DNA from: Liolophura sinensis
Taxonomy: Eukaryota; Mollusca; Polyplacophora; Chitonida; Chitonidae
Direction of reading: 5' to 3'
Length of the DNA stretch: 64,000 bases
Assembly: GCF_032854445.1 (NCBI RefSeq)
Contig: NC_088305.1
Location: 3,169,001-3,233,000 of the forward strand
A program made the translations under genes and the position numbers. This document shows positions 1 to 10,119 of this stretch, in pieces. The notes under the pieces were generated by a model. It was not told the origin of the DNA. It worked only from the letters and a program-made list of their open reading frames with translations, and did no database searches. How positions within the stretch are numbered: the first letter of the stretch is position 1; every line of letters begins with the position of its first letter.

Positions 1-669
1 CTGAGAGTTCATTTTTATGTACCAAACTTCAGGTGAAGTACACTGTACGTAGCTCGACCCTTAACAATTCCCGTTATGTTTTATTTTGTCCATTAACCAG
101 CTAGTTGCTCATAGTTCTGTGTATATGTAACACAGTATGTAAGGCAGTTTGTATATAACTGGATTTTTGTTAGCGTAGCATTAATGTCACAATGTTCTCT
201 AGCCTTGATGTGCATTCTGGCCTTAGGCACTCGTTGCCAATTAGACAGCTTTGTGGTGACGATGGTAAAATGCCAGAGCATGTTTTAGGCCAGGAGGAAA
301 ATGTCTACAGGGATTGTCAAAGGCTATGTGTTTAGTTTTTGTGTGGTGTTTATGGTCGTATTGGTAAGATAGGGACACAGCTTTGCTTTGTGTTATGTTT
401 GTGGGCATGAATATATTCATACGTACATACATTCTGAGAGAGTAGAGCATTGTAATGTATTAATATTCAAGCATACTGTGTATTGTTTCTCAGCTCAACA
501 GTTCCTTAAGGGTTTGTTACAGATAACCTGGGTGGGAAAGGAAGCCAGTTCTTAATGGATATGTTGGCCATTTGCAGGGCATAACAAAAAGTATAATTTC
601 ATCAGTCTACGCAGAATAATGCCTTCAGAATATGCTTACATAAACACCATGCCAGCATGCGAAAAAGGT

Positions 670-958
670 TGAAGACTTACAGTAGCAAAGGGAGATAAAC
701 CAGATCAGCGATGACAGTTGTATTGTTGGCAATTGGTGACGTATTGCCCACAAAATCTGGCCTCTAGTCAATTTACCTCAGTCAGAGTTTTAATTGTGAC
801 TGTTCATGTGTATGGTAAAATAGTAGTAGCGTACCTGCCCCTAGGACAATGGTTGAAGCAGAATTCGGTGCAAAAATGCAATATTTGGTCGAAATTTATT
901 GAGCATCGCTAGTCTAAAATTACTCAAAATGTTGTATTGTCATCACAACCATTTACAG
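670..958 (+). repeat. Dispersed repeat family D, copy 1
   Basis: This segment aligns by eye with 62950-63240 and partly with 60877-61105. Shared blocks are 'cagcgatgaca', 'caatttacctca' and, near the 3' end, 'attactcaaaatg' followed by a 'catcacaa' block. The order is the same in all three copies and similarity is patchy, as for an old interspersed repeat. I see no coding potential, tRNA-like promoter or clear terminal repeats. Confidence 0.6.
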
Positions 959-1232
959 CTGTTTAATGTCACCTTATAAACCAGCAAAGCATCCTAATCT
1001 TGTCTTTCTTTAGAGCTTTTTGGCTGGCAATCCAAATCGGTTTTCATCTTTTCACTGTGTAATTAAATTTTTTCATGTACTAGACTTTCAGGAAGGAATT
1101 TTTTTGTTCCCAATCAAACAGAGGAACACAGATCTATATCATGTGGGCAGATTTGGTCAAAAGGAATGCCTGTCTGAACCCATTAAAAATTTACTGGCTG
1201 CAAGAAAATTGTTTCTGATCTTACCATACCAT

Positions 1233-1315
1233 ACATGTACATATCACATGTACATGTACATATCACGTGTACATGTATGTATCACGTGTACATGTACATA
1301 TCACGTGTACATGTT
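1233..1315. repeat. 19-bp tandem repeat of palindromic ACATGT / CACGTG motifs
   Basis: About four units of roughly 19 bp, built on 'gtgtacatgtacatatcac'. Each unit holds overlapping palindromes (ACATGT, GTACAT/ATGTAC), and later unit junctions create CACGTG, an E-box-like hexamer. It lies in non-coding DNA upstream of the first visible exon. Confidence 0.75.
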
Positions 1316-2073
1316 GTTCCCCCTCCATAATGCTGCCCGCCATGGAAAAGTGCAGTGTCATATAACACCAATCCTATATAAATAAATAAATACAACCAAG
1401 GTGTGATAAAGAATTTATAAGTACTGAACTCATCCTTTTGCATGATTCTTGCCCTGCTGCAGACATTGTTATTCTAGCTCTGGAAATTCTGCGCATCATG
1501 TGCGATAAAACGCATTACAGTGTTTGGTGTGATTGCCACAAATAGTGTTTTTAAATCTCAACAGCTGGAGGAAAACTTTGCGTATGTTTACATTTTCGTA
1601 ATTTTTCTCACACTTGGTTTGAGCATACGCATTGACACGAACATGCGGACACTTTCCCCTGGTACTTGATATTTTCCATACCGTAATCAAGGAAATGTTA
1701 GGAGTGGATGACAAGGTGTGATTCATACCCCCACCCTCAATGATAACAAAAGCATGTTAGTCAAAGGAAAGGCCAAATTTGTGGCTTTTTACAGTTATTT
1801 TTACATCACCCCTGTGGTTAGTTCGTGTTTTAGGTTCAGAGACCTAGCGTAGATAACAGCTGTTTACCGTATGCAGAGGAAATCTACAGAACAGGAAGTC
1901 AATCTGTCTGGTAAAAGTTTAAGACCCACTAGATTATAGCCACTAGTGCCTACTCACAACCAGAATGATAGACATTGACATTCAAACAAATTGTTGTCAG
2001 GCCAGAATAGGTTGATTAGTTTCTTGTGTCAGCAGAGAAAAGTTTTTCAATGATGCATTGGTTTTGTTTGCAG

Positions 2074-2151
2074 GAGGAACAAAAAGCCAGGTTAAAAGCT
2101 GAAAAAATCCGAATAGCTCTGGAGAAGATTAAAGAAGCTAAAATAAGAAAG
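2074..2151 (+). CDS. RAPH1: MRL gene, coiled-coil exon (26 codons)
   Basis: The exon follows a TTTGTTTGCAG acceptor and ends at GTAAGT. It encodes a highly charged helix including KIRIALEKIKEAKIRK, which closely matches the segment just before the RA domain in RIAM and lamellipodin. In the family this helix supports RA-PH dimerisation. Both boundaries are phase 0. It is the most 5' exon I can recognise. Confidence 0.93.
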
Positions 2152-3545
2152 GTAAGTGAAATTGTCTACAAATTTGTCCAAAACAAAGTTGTGTAATTTA
2201 TGTGGCCATTTGTAGAATTTTTGAGTACAACACATACACCCAGTCTGAACATAACATGCATATATAACTACATCAAATTATGATGTCAGGTATGCAGATA
2301 TGCATTTTATTATAATATTTTCGATAGCTATAAGGAAAGCTTTGTGTTGTTTTCTTTGGCTGTCAGCTGTAGCCGGTAGAGCACAGATGCCGACGCTTTA
2401 GTGTTATGAAATGAGTTTGATGGTTGACGGTGTTGAAAGCGTTTATTGTAGCAATTCAATTGGGGTAACCCCCAGACTCGTGCTCTGTCTGAAGTGCCCG
2501 ATCGGTGTGTGTGTGGACTGATTACAGGGAGACAACTCTGATATTCCTCACTTGCACAACCGTTTTCTTGGGATGCATTTGCTTTGGATTATATTTAGAT
2601 TTATTTATTTATTTGATTGGTGCTTTACGCCGTATTCAAGAACATTTCACTTATAGGACGGCCGCCAGCATTATGGTGGGTGGAAAACAGGCAGAGCCCA
2701 GGGGAAACCCACAACCATCTGCAGGTTGCTGGCAGACCTTCCCACTTACGGCCGGAGAGGAAGCCAGCACGAGCTGGACTTGAACTCACAGCAACCGCAT
2801 TGGTGAGAGGCTCCTGGGTCACTACGCTGCGCTAGCGCGCTAACCAACTGAGCTAAGGAGACCCCTTATATTTTAGGGTTGTTATATTTAGAAATTAACT
2901 GTGTTAATTAATGCAGACTGGAGAAAAAAGGAAGGAAACATCAAATACATGTATATACAGTATCTTAGTCGCACTGTAGTGAAAGCCTCGAATATATAAT
3001 AACCAATGTTTTTTGACAGCAAATGATGTACATTGACATGTAAATTATGAACAGTATTAGCGAACAATTTTTAATTCAAAGGTCCAAGTGAATAAATTGA
3101 TGTGTGAGAATTTTTTTTATCATGTTGTAGCAGTGCATGTATGTTTTAGCAAATTGTTACTTTCAGTTTTCAATAATTTCAAAATAGTTGTTCTGGGTTT
3201 TCAATTGTGTCAAGTTGTTATGGCCTTTTTTAGCTCTTGTTGTGGGCTTTTAAATTATTGGCATTTGTTTTTTTCGTTTTTCATTTTGTTTTTAAAAAAT
3301 TGGTGTATATTTTCAGCTGTTTGTGCGAGCATTTACTCAGGATGGCAGCAGTAAGAGTATCCTTGTGGATGAGAAAATGACCGTAGGGTTGGTGTGTAAT
3401 GTACTGGCTGAGAAAAACCATATCCGTCTGAACGATAGGATGGCCGTGGTGGAACATCTACCTGAACTGTATATGGGTGAGTGGTCTTGGGAGGCTCCGT
3501 GTGAACACATGAGTGCAAGAAACACATGCACACACACACGCACGT

Positions 3546-3585
<40 letters not shown>

Positions 3586-6500
3586 CTGTAAAATATACTT
3601 CTGATTTACATACCAATAGCTTTTGTGTATCACCTGTGTTGACATTTTTGCTAATTTTGTCAAGAAATTTATGTTTGGCCAGTAGCAAATGTTAGTTCTG
3701 ATACAAACATCTTGTTTCACAATGAGATGAAGTCTGCTAACCAATGACAAGTTAGATTACAAACAACTGGGTGTCGACTAACCAATGATATTGTGTGTTA
3801 CAGAGCGTGTCTTGGAGGATCATGATTCACTGGTTGAGAACATGGTCATGTGGACACGAGACTCCAAAAACAAAATCCTCTACGAAGAGAGGATGGAAAA
3901 ATATGATCTCTTTAGGAACCCAGAGGTAATCATTGCTTGTGTAATTATTCTGGAAAACTTTGTTTGATTTATTTGTTGAGGCCAATAATGGCCAAAATCA
4001 CAGTTAGGACAGGCATGGAAGGAGAAATTCCCAGATTTGGTTTATCAAAGTTACTTTCTGAACCATGTTCATGGTTTCACAAGAATTCTAAGTCGAAGAC
4101 TAACCCAATGGCTTCACAAGAGGTCAAGAACGTGAAACTCCATTTTAATACATAACTAGGGTACATTTTTACTTCCCAAAATTTATTTCACTGAAGTCAC
4201 TTTTGCAATAATTTGGAGCAGTTTTTGATATTGCTTGGGTTACATTTGGTGTAACATTTTGTTTTCAGAAATACTTATTGTTGGGATCCTCTTCAGAAAA
4301 GGGCAGCTCATTAGACCCTTCAAAACGACACAGACTGCTTCAGGTAACGAGATACAATATCAGTTACATCAACAGAGTGATGTCCCTTTGAGACATGATG
4401 TTGTTGCTTTTTGGCACAGTAAGGCCAGTCTGCCAATTTTAACATGGGGAGGTTTATAGAATACAGAAAAACAATTTAAAAGAATTGTAATTTGTTCTTC
4501 TGATTTACATGTTTGTTCTTAGTTGGGTTTGGGTTCTCCGTGTTGCAAAGATAGTTTGATGTAAACATGAATACTGCCCTGTAAACAGATAAGCAAGTAG
4601 ACCTACCCAATGTCATTTTGCCATGAGTTTTAATGGGTTAAAATTTCACACCCAGGGCTTACATCACCATATGCCCTGCTCAGTACACAGGTAGCCTATG
4701 TTATATACATTTCATCCAGTGTTGTCTTTTTTTTTTTAAATTACAGTGACTAGAAAGGTATAAATTCAGTTTTGTCTTGGGCTTGTAAACCATAAGTTTG
4801 GCAAAACAGTGTCATGTTTGAAACTTGATTGCAGGAGTTTTTCTCTGGAGTTGGTGTTCAGATCCCGGAAGTGGAGGGTGTTCTTTACCTGAAGTCAGAC
4901 GGCAAAAAAGCCTGGAAAAAATTCTTCTTTGTTTTACGGGGCTCTGGACTGTATTATAATCCTAAAGGGAAAATGAGTAAGGTGAGGATTGAGATCAACC
5001 CTGGTATGGACAGCTTGTACACGTCAGTTACACTCTATTGCGACTTTACCGATTTTCACTCACGAAATTTTATGTGTTGAATCATTTTGAAAGGACTTAC
5101 TTGATATCTCTCCATGAAACAAAGAATTTTAAGACTATCTTTGTGTTTTGTCTTATTTAAGTTAAATATTTCTGCTCAGAGAGTTTTTGAAATTCTCTGA
5201 AATGGTATAAGATGCACATTCATTTAATTGTATTTAAGTGTGGAGGATAAGATTAGGTTTGTTCATAGCAAAGTTTTTTTTTAAATTCCTTTTTTATTAA
5301 TTTCCAGACAATAATTAATGTTACATAATGTATGATACTGAGCTTTGGATTTCCTCTAAAGTATTTTTTTTTTCTTGCGTGTAATAAAAATGAGTAATAT
5401 TTGAACTTACATTTTTTTCTTTCTGTTGTGTGGCCACACTAATTTAAATTTTTGTTTTATGGGCAGGATGAATCTCACTTGAATGTTGTTGGAGGATATA
5501 AAGTAAAAATGAAACATACATCATTTAACTTGTTCGAAATGTGGACTGTCTTAGGAATCTTGTGATGAATATATTGTGGCATATATTTGCAGGATCAGAA
5601 AGCCTTGAAAAACCAGAAAATCATGGATAAATTGAATTATAAATTCTATTTTTATTCTGTTTTTGGATTTTTAGTGTTGAATGTACACAAATATAATATA
5701 GTTGTTTCCTCTGTTGCTTTCTCATTTTGTAGTTCAGCAAAGATTTGGCAAATCTGTTAAGGCTTTTTTCTGACGGCTGCGCTCTTGTTTTGTAGTCTTC
5801 CAAAGATTTGAGCTGCCTAATCCAATTTGATCTGGTGGAGGTTTACAGAGGCCTCGGCTGGAAGAAGAAATATAGTGCACCTACTGACTACTGCTTTGCT
5901 CTAAAAGTAAGTCAGTCTTCTGCCATGTTAACAGGTGTTTTGTCTAAGATTGATAGCTGAGGTCTTCCCATGACACTAGGCTCATTCTTTCCCACAGTTG
6001 GGGTCAGTAAAATGTGTCCTGTGACACAGTAAATCATGTGACTCAAACAAAATGTCACAAGTCAGTGCAGTATCGTGTTGTTTGATTGGTCGGCTCAATC
6101 ATCAAAATTTGCTGGAGTGGACGCACTACGCAAGCAGAGTGGAATTGCCGGCGTATTTTGTTTTTTCTGGTATCTGACATGTTTGACACAAGCGAATTTC
6201 GGAGTGGACAAGACCACCAGTGAAACATGGCAGCGCGGACACATGAGGCAGATATTTAGAAGTTCACAAAATACACCTGTACGGACAAAAAAATCCACCT
6301 AGTTTGTCCTCGGCTTCAACTGTCATGTTTTGTGCTCTCTGGATCTTGACCAAATCAAACTACGGTCTTATTTGTTAAGGGGAGGTAACTTTTAACAAGA
6401 TTTGACCAGATTCATTTTACACATATATAGTACCAAAATTAGAACAAGGTGGTGTTGTTACAAGCTGAAAATGCACCAGCCTAAATCATGCAGACTTGTA

Positions 6501-9500
6501 AAGGATGAATTGGTGGAATTACTATAATACTAATAATAAATTAGCTGTGTAGTTTTTCTTATGTTAACATGTCACCTTTTCATTCCATGTCTCTCTTTTT
6601 CTCTCTCCCTATCAGCATCCTCAGGTTCAGAAAAAGACCTCAAAATACATGCGATACCTCTGTGCGGAGAATAAATCCTCGATGGAAGCCTGGATGATGG
6701 GAATAAGGATAGCTAAAGTAAGTGCACACCTGAACACAGATGCGGAACGTTTCTGAAAAACAGTACAGGGAAAGTGGAAAAGTCCTCAATGTCCATAATG
6801 CACTGTATAAAACTTGACTTACCTTATAAGTAACCTTTCTCATAGTTTGCATAACAAGGTCACACTACTTCATTCAGAATGTCTTCTCAAAATATCAGTC
6901 AATTAATTCCAGAGACAGAGTGATGATTCAAGGAAGGAGACTAAAGTGTATGATGAGGTCCGTGTAAATTGTGTACTTCTGGCTGAATTGTCAATAGTAA
7001 ATTTGGCTGAATTGTCAACAGTACTTCTGGCTGAATAATTGTCAACGGTACTTCTGGCTGAATTGTCAACAGTACTTCTGGCTGAATTGTCACAGTAAAT
7101 TTGGCTGAATTGTCAACAGTACTTCTGGCCAAATTGTCAACGGTTTTTGTCATTATGCTGAAATGCATAGGATAGATACAGCTGAATGAATGCAAGTTCA
7201 CCATAGCCACAACATCATGCTAAAGCCATTGCCATCTTACACTTCGCAAGACCAAAACCAAGCAGACTTACCAAATGGTTTATTACAGCTAACATGGAAT
7301 CATTTCACAAGACTGTTAAAACTAGAAATCTGATCTGCGCAAAAGTGTATAAATACCGGTTTTAAATAGATTTCTTATGCTGAATGATGTTTTGAATCTG
7401 TTTCACTGTAGGAACCCCGTGATGTTAAGACAGTGTATTTTTGTTTTAACAGTGTGGTAGACAACTGCTGGAGAATTACGAGGGTGTGCGTAATGATATT
7501 ATTTCCTGGGACAGACGAGAGCCCTGGACCAATCAGCTTCTGGACGGAGAGACTGAGACGAATGGCCAACCAGCGTTTAACCGTGAGGATTTGTCAGACA
7601 GCAGGTTGTCAGTGCCTGATGTTGATCGACACTCCATTATAACTGTAACGAACTGTAGTACAGCCAGTAACTCTCCGCGACCCGTCAGTGCTAATACAGA
7701 CTTTGATGACGGAGTCTTCATGATGGATGGAACAAACACCATACAGAGATCTCCGCACTATCATCAGAATGGGACAGAATCCCCTCAAAAGACCCCTGTC
7801 AAGCGAGTTTCTTTCAGCACAACCCACTGCATCATTAATGCTGATTCCTGTGAAGAACTGGCTCATATGCATCACAGAGACTCCATTACAAGTGCCTCGA
7901 CGGATACTAGCGATGAATCCACGTCGAGTGGGGAAGGGAGGTCACCTCATCCCCGCAGCAAAATGAGAGCCAAAATACCAGTCACCACAGAAACCACGCG
8001 ACAGATATCGGGCATGGTTCAGCTAGCTATGGAAAACTCAAGCGTGAACTCCATGGAAGGAGCTGTCATGGAAAGGAAGTCCTCTGTGTCCAGTTGTGGA
8101 TCAGGACATGGTTATAACATTGAACGTTCGACTATACAGAGGAGGAAGTCTGCGCCTCAACTTCATTCGCCGAGCCACCGAGAAGCACGCACAGAAGGCA
8201 AAGTTAGTTCACCGATTCATCATAACTCCCCCTTAATTCATCAGTCTTCATCTCCTGCAGCCCCCCAGGCTCCACCATCGGCTGTGACAATTTCTAACCC
8301 AGTCTCCCACAGTGTAGTGCTTCAGGATGACAGGGCGGGCACTGCCTCAAGATCTCCAGGAACACCCACGCACCAGAAACGACCGTCACTCTCCAGTCTA
8401 CAAGGTGACTTGCGGAACAGTCCACCACGATCCCCGGTAGCTGTGGCCCCTCCTATACCCCCAGCGACTTTGCCTGGGGTACCCACCAAGAAGATGCAGG
8501 CGGGTGTCAATGTCATGTCGTGCCCACCTATAAAAACACCTCCAAGGGCATCGACTCCACCACGAGCTTCCTCCACACCGCACGCTCCACCCACACCACC
8601 AAAGAGCCACATAAGGAGAACGTCAGGAGGTGGACCTGTGCCAGTACCAGTCCCAGTTCCACCTCCAACAGCGCCCATGGTCAGTGCTCCACCGATGCCC
8701 CATCAGCAGAGGGTGAATGGAACTACACGGCCAGACTGTGCTGTGGGATCACCATCACGTGCTGCCTGTGGGGTACCACCACCCCCACCACCAAATTCGA
8801 AGGTGTGCGTGGTAGATGAGTCCATCCCACCTCCACCCAGCGTCATGTCCATGTATGGTCAGGTGCCCTCCGGAAATGTCGCACAGAGTCCAATTTACAG
8901 CGTGATTCCACCTTCCCCTAGTCAGATTTCCGGTGGCATCCCGCCTTCCCCCAGCCAAATGTCCGGTGGTGTTCCGCCATCACCAGGCCAGATTTCAGGC
9001 GGCATGCCCTCTCCGCCGTATCGGGCCCATGGTGCTATCCATGCTGCACCACCGGCCCAGTCTCCACATCGTGTTCAGTCCTCTGTGGCACCACCACTGC
9101 CACCACCTAATCATCAGAGCGCTCCTCCAGTGGCTCCTCATCTGATCAACTCTACCAACCCTCCTCCTCCTCCTCCACCAGCTTGCGGACCAAATGTGGT
9201 GGAGAAGCCGCCACCTCCTCCACCTCCAACCAACAAGCCCGTGACAAACGCAGCAACTCTGCCTCCCCCTGTGGCAGCCAAACCTCAGGGTCCGCCCGCT
9301 GTGGCCAAGAAACCCTCTTCCAGTCGACCATCGCAGTATGCTGTGCCTAAATGTCCTCCCCCTCAGATCCCGCCGCCGGCCCCTGGCTGCGTCCGCACCC
9401 CACAAGATGACAACACTCCTGTCAGTCCCTCAGGATCAGGACTTCCGTTTCTCACTGAACTTGCTCAAAAATCCAAACAGCCAAAAGTCATTAGTAACGG

Positions 9501-10119
9501 CTCCATTGAGCAGAGGGCCCCTCTCCACCAGGGACAGTCTCAGGATGGAGACTCACCCACTTCTGCGCAGGACACCTCTCATTATGCACAAATCAGAGCA
9601 GGCATTGCCAAGCATTTTGAAGCTCAAAGAGGCCCTGGTGAACCGAGCATAAACTGCTCTCCCAGCAAACCTGTGCCCCCCTCAGTCCCCGGTGCCGCTC
9701 ATCCATCCCCATCAGTGCACAGTAAACCTGTGTTACGGTCAGACTCTAAAGTCGTCAATCCACCCCCACCCCCGAGGAGGAGCGAAAGCACACGTCTTTC
9801 AACACGTGGCCCAAAAGGGAAGAGTCTATCACAGCAGGAGAGCCCTACTACTGAGTGCCCGCCCCAGGAGGTTCTCTCAAAAAGCCTGGACTCGCAGCCT
9901 GCAGATGCTGCCTTACAAAGGCTGCAGCAGGGCCCTCCCCGCCCAGGGCAGTCCCCTCAACTAGAGGGCATCCTACCTATAGAGGATTTACCTCTTCCTC
10001 CGCCGGAACTCCTAGAGGGGCTGCCATCAAGTCCTGGCTCCTCTGTACCCAACAAGAAACCTAAACCTCCCCCACCCCCGCCAAAGAGGAATAAAGACAC
10101 CCAGCTGACTAACTCCTAG
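2074..10119 (+). CDS. RAPH1: MRL-family adaptor (RIAM/lamellipodin/MIG-10/Pico), 5'-partial, eight exons in window
   Basis: Joining 2074-2151, 3317-3476, 3804-3925, 4269-4343, 4835-4981, 5796-5906, 6616-6717 and 7453-10119 gives one frame of 1,153 residues ending in TAG. Domains, counted from the first visible residue, are: basic coiled coil 1-26, RA domain about 27-115, linker about 116-150, PH domain about 155-263 and a proline-rich tail to the end. Intron phases are 0,1,0,0,0,0,0. In the known family the RA-PH unit binds Ras/Rap GTPases and phosphoinositides at the leading edge, while the tail recruits Ena/VASP, profilin and SH3 proteins to drive actin assembly. RIAM also links Rap1 to talin through an N-terminal segment not present here. 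The symbol is the vertebrate name; vertebrates also have APBB1IP, and an invertebrate gene would be co-orthologous to both. The N-terminus lies outside the window. Confidence 0.95.
2600..2865 (-). mobile_element. SINE family 1, near full length, antisense within MRL intron
   Basis: Read on the minus strand it starts at a tRNA-like head (A-box-like 'tagctcagttggttagc', B-box-like 'gagttcaagtcc') and ends 'cggcgtaaagcaccaat' plus an (ATAA)n tail. The flanks carry a near-perfect duplication (ttatatttag at 2589-2598; ttatattttag at 2866-2876), which marks target-primed insertion. Confidence 0.9.
3317..3476 (+). CDS. RAPH1: MRL gene, RA-domain exon 1
   Basis: The exon follows TATTTTCAG and ends before GTGAGT, giving 53 codons plus one base (phase 1). 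It starts LFVRAF, contains SKSILVDEKM and ends near EHLPELYM. This is the ubiquitin-like first part of the RA fold, with the family's 'K-S-(L/I)-V-D-E' strand and 'PEL' turn. A CA microsatellite begins about 45 bp after the donor. Confidence 0.95.
3521..3580. repeat. (CA)n microsatellite beside a splice donor
   Basis: An almost pure CA run interrupted once by CACGTG lies about 45 bp downstream of the 5' splice site of the first RA exon. CA repeats near donors can bind hnRNP L and influence splicing; no effect is shown here. Confidence 0.95.
3804..3925 (+). CDS. RAPH1: MRL gene, RA-domain exon 2
   Basis: The exon follows TGTTACAG and ends before GTAATC. Its first two bases complete a Glu codon with the previous exon. 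It encodes ERVLEDHDSLVENM, then WTRDSKNKILYEER and KYDLFRNPE. The ED-H, W-TRD, NKIL and KY-F-NP signatures match the second half of the RA domain in RIAM and lamellipodin. It ends in phase 0. Confidence 0.96.
4269..4343 (+). CDS. RAPH1: MRL gene, RA-PH linker exon (25 codons)
   Basis: The exon follows GTTTTCAG and ends before GTAACG. It encodes KYLLLG, a Ser-rich stretch and KRHRLLQ. The 'YLL' start and 'LLQ/E' end correspond to the linker between RA and PH in the family; the middle is poorly conserved, as expected. Both ends are phase 0. The call rests on its frame and its place between two firm exons. Confidence 0.85.
4835..4981 (+). CDS. RAPH1: MRL gene, PH-domain exon 1
   Basis: The exon follows GATTGCAG and ends before GTGAGG (49 codons, phase 0 at both ends). 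It carries VPE-like 'IPEVEGVLYLK', then DGKKAWKKFFFVLRGSGLYY and PKGK. This is the PH beta1-beta2 region with its basic loop (KKAWKK), where phosphoinositide headgroups bind in the family. Conservation is among the strongest in the gene. Confidence 0.97.
5796..5906 (+). CDS. RAPH1: MRL gene, PH-domain exon 2
   Basis: The exon follows TTTTGTAG and ends before GTAAGT (37 codons). It encodes SSKDLSCLIQFDLVEVYRGL, then KKKYSAPTDYCFALK. The 'DL-C-(I/V)QF', 'KYKAPTD-CF-LK' pattern is diagnostic of RIAM and lamellipodin PH domains. The preceding intron (4982-5795) holds no recognisable repeat. Confidence 0.96.
6616..6717 (+). CDS. RAPH1: MRL gene, PH-domain exon 3 (C-terminal helix)
   Basis: The exon follows CCCTATCAG and ends before GTAAGT (34 codons). 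It encodes HPQVQKKTSKYMRYLCAEN and ends EAWMMGIRIAK. The HPQ-Q start and the C-terminal helix W-MGIRIAK are family hallmarks; the tryptophan is the near-invariant residue of the PH helix. Confidence 0.97.
6975..7141. repeat. 24-bp minisatellite in the last MRL intron
   Basis: About seven units of 23-27 bp built on 'ggctgaattgtcaacagta' plus 'cttct' or 'aattt'. The last unit is changed to 'ggccaaattgtc'. It lies between the last PH exon and the proline-rich exon. Confidence 0.9.
7453..10119 (+). CDS. RAPH1: MRL gene, last coding exon: proline-rich tail (888 codons plus stop)
   Basis: The exon follows TTTTAACAG and begins CGRQLLENYEG, the segment directly after the PH domain in relatives (G-(Q/T)L--NY). 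The rest is low-complexity Ser/Pro sequence ending NKDTQLTNS and TAG at 10117-10119. Proline runs of five or more occur around 8773, 9160, 9211, 9760 and 10067, several followed by basic residues (PPPPPRR, PPPPPPKR), which are plausible profilin or SH3 ligands. Basic Ser motifs such as RRKSAP and MERKSS could be kinase or 14-3-3 sites. No [F/L/W/Y]PPPP Ena/VASP ligand is present; the nearest are IPPPP at 8824 and LPPP at 9097, 9259 and 9994. It also contains three tandem 11-residue repeats (8905-9003). There are no internal stops. Confidence 0.95.
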   Translation, partial: CGRQLLENYEGVRNDIISWDRREPWTNQLLDGETETNGQPAFNREDLSDSRLSVPDVDRHSIITVTNCSTASNSPRPVSANTDFDDGVFMMDGTNTIQRSPHYHQNGTESPQKTPVKRVSFSTTHCIINADSCEELAHMHHRDSITSASTDTSDESTSSGEGRSPHPRSKMRAKIPVTTETTRQISGMVQLAMENSSVNSMEGAVMERKSSVSSCGSGHGYNIERSTIQRRKSAPQLHSPSHREARTEGKVSSPIHHNSPLIHQSSSPAAPQAPPSAVTISNPVSHSVVLQDDRAGTASRSPGTPTHQKRPSLSSLQGDLRNSPPRSPVAVAPPIPPATLPGVPTKKMQAGVNVMSCPPIKTPPRASTPPRASSTPHAPPTPPKSHIRRTSGGGPVPVPVPVPPPTAPMVSAPPMPHQQRVNGTTRPDCAVGSPSRAACGVPPPPPPNSKVCVVDESIPPPPSVMSMYGQVPSGNVAQSPIYSVIPPSPSQISGGIPPSPSQMSGGVPPSPGQISGGMPSPPYRAHGAIHAAPPAQSPHRVQSSVAPPLPPPNHQSAPPVAPHLINSTNPPPPPPPACGPNVVEKPPPPPPPTNKPVTNAATLPPPVAAKPQGPPAVAKKPSSSRPSQYAVPKCPPPQIPPPAPGCVRTPQDDNTPVSPSGSGLPFLTELAQKSKQPKVISNGSIEQRAPLHQGQSQDGDSPTSAQDTSHYAQIRAGIAKHFEAQRGPGEPSINCSPSKPVPPSVPGAAHPSPSVHSKPVLRSDSKVVNPPPPPRRSESTRLSTRGPKGKSLSQQESPTTECPPQEVLSKSLDSQPADAALQRLQQGPPRPGQSPQLEGILPIEDLPLPPPELLEGLPSSPGSSVPNKKPKPPPPPPKRNKDTQLTNS
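8905..9003 (+). repeat. RAPH1: In-frame triplication of an 11-residue motif in the MRL tail
   Basis: Three consecutive 33-bp units encode IPPSPSQISGG, IPPSPSQMSGG and VPPSPGQISGG; a partial fourth (MPSPPYR) follows. The third-base differences between units show the duplication is not very recent. Confidence 0.95.

Larger units (their letters stand above)
1..2073. other. Upstream intron or 5' flank of the MRL gene; no exon recognised
   Basis: The first recognised exon starts at 2074 with an acceptor AG, so this stretch is most likely the 3' part of an intron. It holds one dispersed repeat copy (670-958) and a short palindromic tandem repeat (1233-1315). The open frame around 1020-1385 follows an AG, but it encodes no recognisable domain and runs through the tandem repeat, so I do not call it an exon. 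The start codon and N-terminal exons must lie further upstream. Confidence 0.6.

Noticed and set aside
1020-1385. 121-codon plus-strand frame after a T-rich AG
   Set aside because: No family similarity, composition like non-coding DNA, and it runs into a 19-bp tandem repeat.
2505-2835. Overlapping frames on both strands near 2.5-2.8 kb
   Set aside because: They are translations of the SINE family 1 copy. The same peptides recur at 22.2, 35.0, 47.3 and 48.7 kb.
3333-3750. Cys/Val-rich minus-strand frames opposite the RA exon
   Set aside because: They are produced by the CA microsatellite and the antisense of a confirmed exon.
8322-9405. Long antisense frames within the proline-rich exon
   Set aside because: Gly/Trp/Arg-rich antisense shadows of proline codons; the plus-strand frame is supported by splice and domain evidence.
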